Positions 5,051-8,305 of a DNA stretch of 8,305 bases are shown one piece after another. The position numbers and the translations under genes are program-made. The notes under the pieces were generated by a model. It ran no database searches. It saw only the letters and a list, made by a program, of their open reading frames with translations, and was not told where the DNA came from. Source of the DNA: Candidatus Saccharimonadota bacterium (GTDB taxonomy: Bacteria; Patescibacteriota; Saccharimonadia; CAILAD01; BJGX01). The stretch's first letter is position 1, and each line of letters begins with the position of its first letter. Location: contig JACDEK010000037.1 of assembly GCA_013816445.1 (NCBI GenBank), positions 1 to 8,305 of the forward strand. The letters run 5' to 3'.

Positions 5051-7441
5051 ATGGTTCAGCACAGCACAGACACAGTAATATCAAGAATATTTGCTTGGCT
5101 ACGGTATAATTGGCATAATAGCTTTTTATTTATTAAGAACAACCTAGTTCTCAAAATTCTCATAGTGCTTTTTGCATTTACTTGGCTACCGTCGACTATA
5201 ATTCTTGAATATTCTACGTATGTTACTAAAAAATCTTTTTTGCAACATACCACAGATTATTTTAGTCAAAGTTTGCAAAACTATGCGACTGCAGTTGATC
5301 AAAAACTATCAAACTTGCAGGCTGATTTGGGCAAGGTGAGTACCAGTTCAACAACCACTGATTATCTAAGTCAAAAAACTCCCGCTAATCGTGATAGGGT
5401 AAATAAAGAACTTCAACTTCAGTCTATTGCTGGGCCATGGGAGGCGCTGTACGTTACCGATCTTAATGGTAAAATTCTTGCTACAACAAGCCAAAAACCA
5501 ATTGAGCTAGGCCTACCAATTTTTGCACTACCGGGTGGCTACGGTGAGAGGTTTAAGATACTGCGGGATAAAAATCAAATTGTTTCAGATGTTCAAAATA
5601 CTGCAGAAAATGTAGAGTTTGGCGATATTAGTATGCTTAGGCCAATTGTAGTAGATGGAAAGACAATTGGTTACACAGCAGGAACATATTCTCTGAAAAA
5701 TTTTGAAAACTTACTCAATATCTCATCTGGAGATAACTTGCATATTTACAATAGTCAAGCATTACGAGTCGCACAATTGGGTGATGTACCGGTTGGCTTT
5801 ATGCATGAATCTATAGATAAAATATATCAAAATAACAAGTCTGTGGTTGAAGCCAAATCGATCAATATAAATAACAATACACAGTTAATCATGCTTCCTG
5901 CCTTTGGTTCAGGTGTAATCTCTCAATTAAACTGGCGCATTGTCGGCGCTCTCAATATTGATCGCATTCTGAGTGATATCGATGGCTTTCGTCGCGAGGT
6001 ATATATTGTTACTTTTGTAGTGCTTTTTTTAGTAGATGTATTTCTTATATTCTTTTTTAATTGGCTGATCGTAAACCCTTTGAGGTATCTGAAAATTATT
6101 GCACAAGGAATTGCTGCTGGAGACTACAAAGAGCACCCGCTGATGGATGGTAGAGGTGATGTAATTGGTCGCTTACAGCATTCTGTCAGCGACATGGCCC
6201 AGACTTTGATTCATCAACAGTTTTTACTTGAACATAAAGTGAAAGATCAAACTATACAACTAACCAATCAGGTCAAAGACTTGTCTTCAGCCAAGGCTGA
6301 AATTCTCCAATCTAAGGCTAAAGACGATGCCTTACTTTCGAGTATTGGTGAAGGTGTATTTGCCGTTAATCATAACAAAGAAATTATTTTGTTTAATAAA
6401 GCAGCCAGTAATATTACCGGCTATTCTGTTGAAGAAGTAATGGGGAGAAAGTATGATGAAATATTGCAATTTAAAGTAGAAAAAAGTCATACAGGAATAT
6501 CAACATTTATTGATCAAACACTGAAAGGTAAGCAGGGTGTAGTACAAGTCAATGCATTTGTAAAAAATAAATCAGGTAAGTGGTTTCCAATCGCTGACTC
6601 AGTCTCACCTGTGGTAGAAAAAAATACTATTTCAGGTGCAATTATTGTTTTTCGTGATATTACAAAAGAACTGCAAATAGAAGAGACTAAAACAGAATTT
6701 GTATCACTGGCAAGTCATCAGCTGCGTACTCCACTAACTGCTATTTCTTGGTATACTGAGCTACTTTTAAAAGATAGTCATAAAGATCTAACAGCAAATC
6801 AGCGTAAGTATATTAAAGAAGTTCAGCTGGGTAACGAGCGCATGGTATCGCTTGTCAATGCTCTCTTAAATCTTTCACGACTCGAGCTTGGTACGGTGGC
6901 AATTGACCCTCAGGAAATTAGTCTGAGTGAAGTATGCGAAAGTGTACAGTCAGAAATAAAACTATTAATTAAAAAACGCAAGCAAACCTTTACAGTCGAT
7001 GTACCGAGTACTGTACCAGCAATCAAAACTGATGCTCAATTATTGCGAATAATTTTACAAAACTTTGTCACAAATGCCGTGAAGTACACTCCTGAAAACG
7101 GTACGATTGAAGTGCATGCTGAATATATTAATAAAAACACTACTAAATATGGTCAGAAAATCAGTGCTAACACAGTGCTCGTTTCTGTAGAAGACAATGG
7201 TTATGGCATACCTAAGGCTGAGAATAGTAAAATATTTACCAAGCTCTACCGGGCAAGTAATATTAAAACAAAAAATACTGACGGTACGGGCCTTGGTATG
7301 TATATGGTTAAATTACTGGCAGAAATCTTGAAAAGCAGTATATGGTTTACTTCAATTGAAGGTAAAGGCAGTACGTTTTACTTGGCTATTCCGGTTGATG
7401 CTAAGCTGAATAAAGCAGGCAACAAGCCCTTAGAGATGTAA
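5051..7441 (+). CDS. Membrane sensor histidine kinase (Cache-like sensor, HAMP, PAS, HisKA, HATPase), 796 aa
   Basis: This kinase should sense an external cue and phosphorylate a receiver, most likely the protein encoded just upstream. Order of parts: short cytoplasmic start; membrane segment about 36-53; external sensor about 55-314, with YVTDLNGKILATT at 134-146 and a second strand set near 194-216 typical of double Cache domains; membrane segment about 317-341; HAMP about 341-392 (NPLRYL at 342-347); coiled coil; PAS about 425-540 (GEGVFAVN, NITGYS, VFRDIT); HisKA with phospho-acceptor His556 in ASHQLRTPL; HATPase with N box (Asn671, Asn675), DNGYGIP at 715-721 and GTGLGM at 745-750. All catalytic motifs look intact and there is no fused receiver. 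The start at 5051 follows GAGGG only three bases away, closer than usual. The sensor's ligand cannot be read from the sequence; the Cache call is weaker than the kinase call. Confidence 0.95.
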   Translation: MVQHSTDTVISRIFAWLRYNWHNSFLFIKNNLVLKILIVLFAFTWLPSTIILEYSTYVTKKSFLQHTTDYFSQSLQNYATAVDQKLSNLQADLGKVSTSSTTTDYLSQKTPANRDRVNKELQLQSIAGPWEALYVTDLNGKILATTSQKPIELGLPIFALPGGYGERFKILRDKNQIVSDVQNTAENVEFGDISMLRPIVVDGKTIGYTAGTYSLKNFENLLNISSGDNLHIYNSQALRVAQLGDVPVGFMHESIDKIYQNNKSVVEAKSININNNTQLIMLPAFGSGVISQLNWRIVGALNIDRILSDIDGFRREVYIVTFVVLFLVDVFLIFFFNWLIVNPLRYLKIIAQGIAAGDYKEHPLMDGRGDVIGRLQHSVSDMAQTLIHQQFLLEHKVKDQTIQLTNQVKDLSSAKAEILQSKAKDDALLSSIGEGVFAVNHNKEIILFNKAASNITGYSVEEVMGRKYDEILQFKVEKSHTGISTFIDQTLKGKQGVVQVNAFVKNKSGKWFPIADSVSPVVEKNTISGAIIVFRDITKELQIEETKTEFVSLASHQLRTPLTAISWYTELLLKDSHKDLTANQRKYIKEVQLGNERMVSLVNALLNLSRLELGTVAIDPQEISLSEVCESVQSEIKLLIKKRKQTFTVDVPSTVPAIKTDAQLLRIILQNFVTNAVKYTPENGTIEVHAEYINKNTTKYGQKISANTVLVSVEDNGYGIPKAENSKIFTKLYRASNIKTKNTDGTGLGMYMVKLLAEILKSSIWFTSIEGKGSTFYLAIPVDAKLNKAGNKPLEM

Positions 7442-7450
7442 AATGTGTAT

Positions 7451-7464
7451 TGTCTAATTAGACA
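7451..7464 (+). promoter_or_regulatory. Perfect 14-base palindrome downstream of the kinase gene
   Basis: TGTCTAATTAGACA is its own reverse complement and starts ten bases after the kinase stop. Having no loop, it suits a dimeric DNA-binding protein better than a terminator. A second TAGAC at 7471-7475 could pair with GTCTA at 7452-7456 to form a weak hairpin before a T-rich run (GTTTTCAGTATTTTT), so a poor terminator is the alternative. The role is unproven. Confidence 0.35.
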
Positions 7465-7562
7465 TTGGCCTAGACGTTTTCAGTATTTTTCGTACTATTG
7501 AATGTAATGATTTTAAACTTTGTATAGTATTATTTTGAGGTGATATTTAGGGTAATAATAAC

Positions 7563-7590
7563 TTGCTATTTATATCTGTTGAGCTATAAT
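7563..7590 (+). promoter_or_regulatory. Candidate promoter for the third fibre gene
   Basis: TTGCTA (7563-7568) and a perfect TATAAT (7585-7590) are 16 bases apart. The leader would be about 64 bases, similar to that of the second fibre gene. A second TATAAT at 7619-7624 has no good -35 box. TTGAGCT (7579-7585) and AGCTCAA (7610-7616) form an inverted repeat that touches the first -10 box and could be an operator or a leader hairpin. The remainder of the 7442-7660 gap shows no gene. Confidence 0.45.
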
Positions 7591-7660
7591 AATAAGCATA
7601 AACAATTTAAGCTCAAACTATAATTTTACTTAATACTGTTTTCAAGGTAAAAATAAAAAC

Positions 7661-8305
7661 ATGCCAGTAGACCAGAAGAACGAAGAAGAATATACAGCCT
7701 TAACACATGGGTATAGCCCTACAAATTATTCTGTCTTAAAAATTCGTGGACAACAAATCTGGTTAAAACGTTTGAGCTATGTAGCTTTTGGCTTTGTTAT
7801 TTTTCTTACTTTATTTGGGTTATATATGCAAAGCTTATGTCTTGATACTTGGTATACTAATTTTTTTACTAAGTTTCTTCACCTATCAAATACCTGTAAT
7901 GATTTGTCTAGTAAAGTTATAACTGATTCAAAGTTGTCTTTTAAAGATGGGGTCTTGACGCTTACAAACGGTACAAGTGTTAGCTCGGTGACGATTCCTA
8001 GCCTTATACCTGGTGCTCCACTAAGCTTAATTAGTAAAAATGGCCAACCCGGACAAAGTGGGGCTAATGGTTCTTCTGGTGCAGCAGGTGTGTCTAGTCA
8101 ATCTGGAGCAGCAGGCCCCGCTGGCCCAGCAGGATCGGGTGGATTTCTTGGCGTAGTGAATGATGTAAATGTTACAGGTTCACTAGCAGCTAGTGTTCTA
8201 ACCTTGGGTTGGAATGGAGAACTTGCTCCAAATAGAGGTGGTGTAGGGGTAGATGGTTCAACGGCGCCAAATGGTAGCTTACTGATTGGTAACGGTACTG
8301 GCTAC
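7661..8305 (+). CDS. Membrane-anchored fibre protein with collagen-like stalk, 5' part only
   Basis: The first 215 codons of a third fibre gene; the frame is still open at the right edge. The N terminus is basic before the anchor (Lys27, Arg29, Lys36, Arg37), then a membrane segment spans about 40-57, so the rest should lie outside. A juxtamembrane motif C60-x3-WY ... LSNTC79 matches C44-x3-WY ... LSNTC59 of the second fibre. Residues 128-161 are a collagen-like run of Gly-x-x triplets (GAAGPAGPAG), in register across one missing Gly at 146. Residues 165-192 match 112-139 of the second fibre at 16 of 28 positions, centred on VLTL-x-WNG. After that RGGVGVDG and LLIGNGTGY are typical tail-fibre repeat openings. 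By analogy the missing end may carry an S74 domain. The start has only a weak AAGG 13 bases upstream but places the anchor correctly. Attachment is the likely role, by inference. Confidence 0.82.
   Translation, partial: MPVDQKNEEEYTALTHGYSPTNYSVLKIRGQQIWLKRLSYVAFGFVIFLTLFGLYMQSLCLDTWYTNFFTKFLHLSNTCNDLSSKVITDSKLSFKDGVLTLTNGTSVSSVTIPSLIPGAPLSLISKNGQPGQSGANGSSGAAGVSSQSGAAGPAGPAGSGGFLGVVNDVNVTGSLAASVLTLGWNGELAPNRGGVGVDGSTAPNGSLLIGNGTGY
8042..8143 (+). repeat. Collagen-like Gly-x-x repeat
   Basis: Residues 128-161 of the third fibre carry Gly at 128, 131, 134, 137, 140, 143, 149, 152, 155 and 158, i.e. every third residue with a single Ser at 146 in place of Gly. Pro occurs several times in the x positions. 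Such runs form trimeric collagen-type helices in bacterial surface and phage fibres. It is inserted between the juxtamembrane and WNG modules, where the second fibre has no collagen. Confidence 0.85.

Noticed and set aside
1..8305. Recoded UGA (glycine) as in Gracilibacteria/Absconditabacteria.
   Set aside because: All long frames are open under the standard code without internal TGA, so recoding is not needed. The visible stops are TAG three times and TAA once, so TGA use as a stop cannot be tested here.

Overview
The window is 8.3 kb of accessory sequence holding five protein genes, all on the + strand. Three encode large, modular, fibre-like surface proteins and two form a sensor kinase/response regulator pair. 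I see no tRNA, rRNA, CRISPR array, insertion sequence or phage structural gene. The gene style fits a Patescibacteria/CPR bacterium, most plausibly Candidatus Saccharibacteria: standard genetic code, short gaps, weak or absent Shine-Dalgarno sites, clean TATAAT-type -10 boxes, and tail-fibre-type proteins with an S74 chaperone domain but a single N-terminal membrane anchor. This placement is inferred from style and remembered families, not from a search.

Layout. Positions 1-976 hold the 3' end of a first fibre gene (S74 chaperone, coiled coil, hexapeptide ladder, 69-residue terminal domain). After 134 bases with a promoter candidate, 1111-4569 encodes a complete 1152-residue fibre: membrane anchor, hexapeptide beta-helix, a mosaic of repeated beta modules, a Gly-rich region, S74 chaperone, and the same ladder and terminal domain. 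Positions 4633-5004 encode a stand-alone receiver protein whose -10 box almost touches its start codon. Forty-six bases later, 5051-7441 encodes a 796-residue hybrid-free histidine kinase with a large external Cache-like sensor, HAMP, PAS, HisKA and HATPase domains. A 219-base gap (7442-7660) carries a perfect 14-base palindrome and two TATAAT boxes. A third fibre gene starts at 7661 and runs off the right edge; it has the same anchor and juxtamembrane module as the second but a collagen-like stalk.

Working together. The kinase and receiver very probably form one signalling pair. Their position between paralogous fibre genes suggests, without proving, that an external signal tunes which surface fibres are made or how the cell uses them, for example in contact with a host cell. 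The most interesting signals are the shared modular plan of the three fibres, the strict pairing of all cysteines, the ladder and terminal domain placed after the S74 chaperone, and an exact in-frame 123-base duplication flanking a low-GC module, which points to ongoing domain shuffling.
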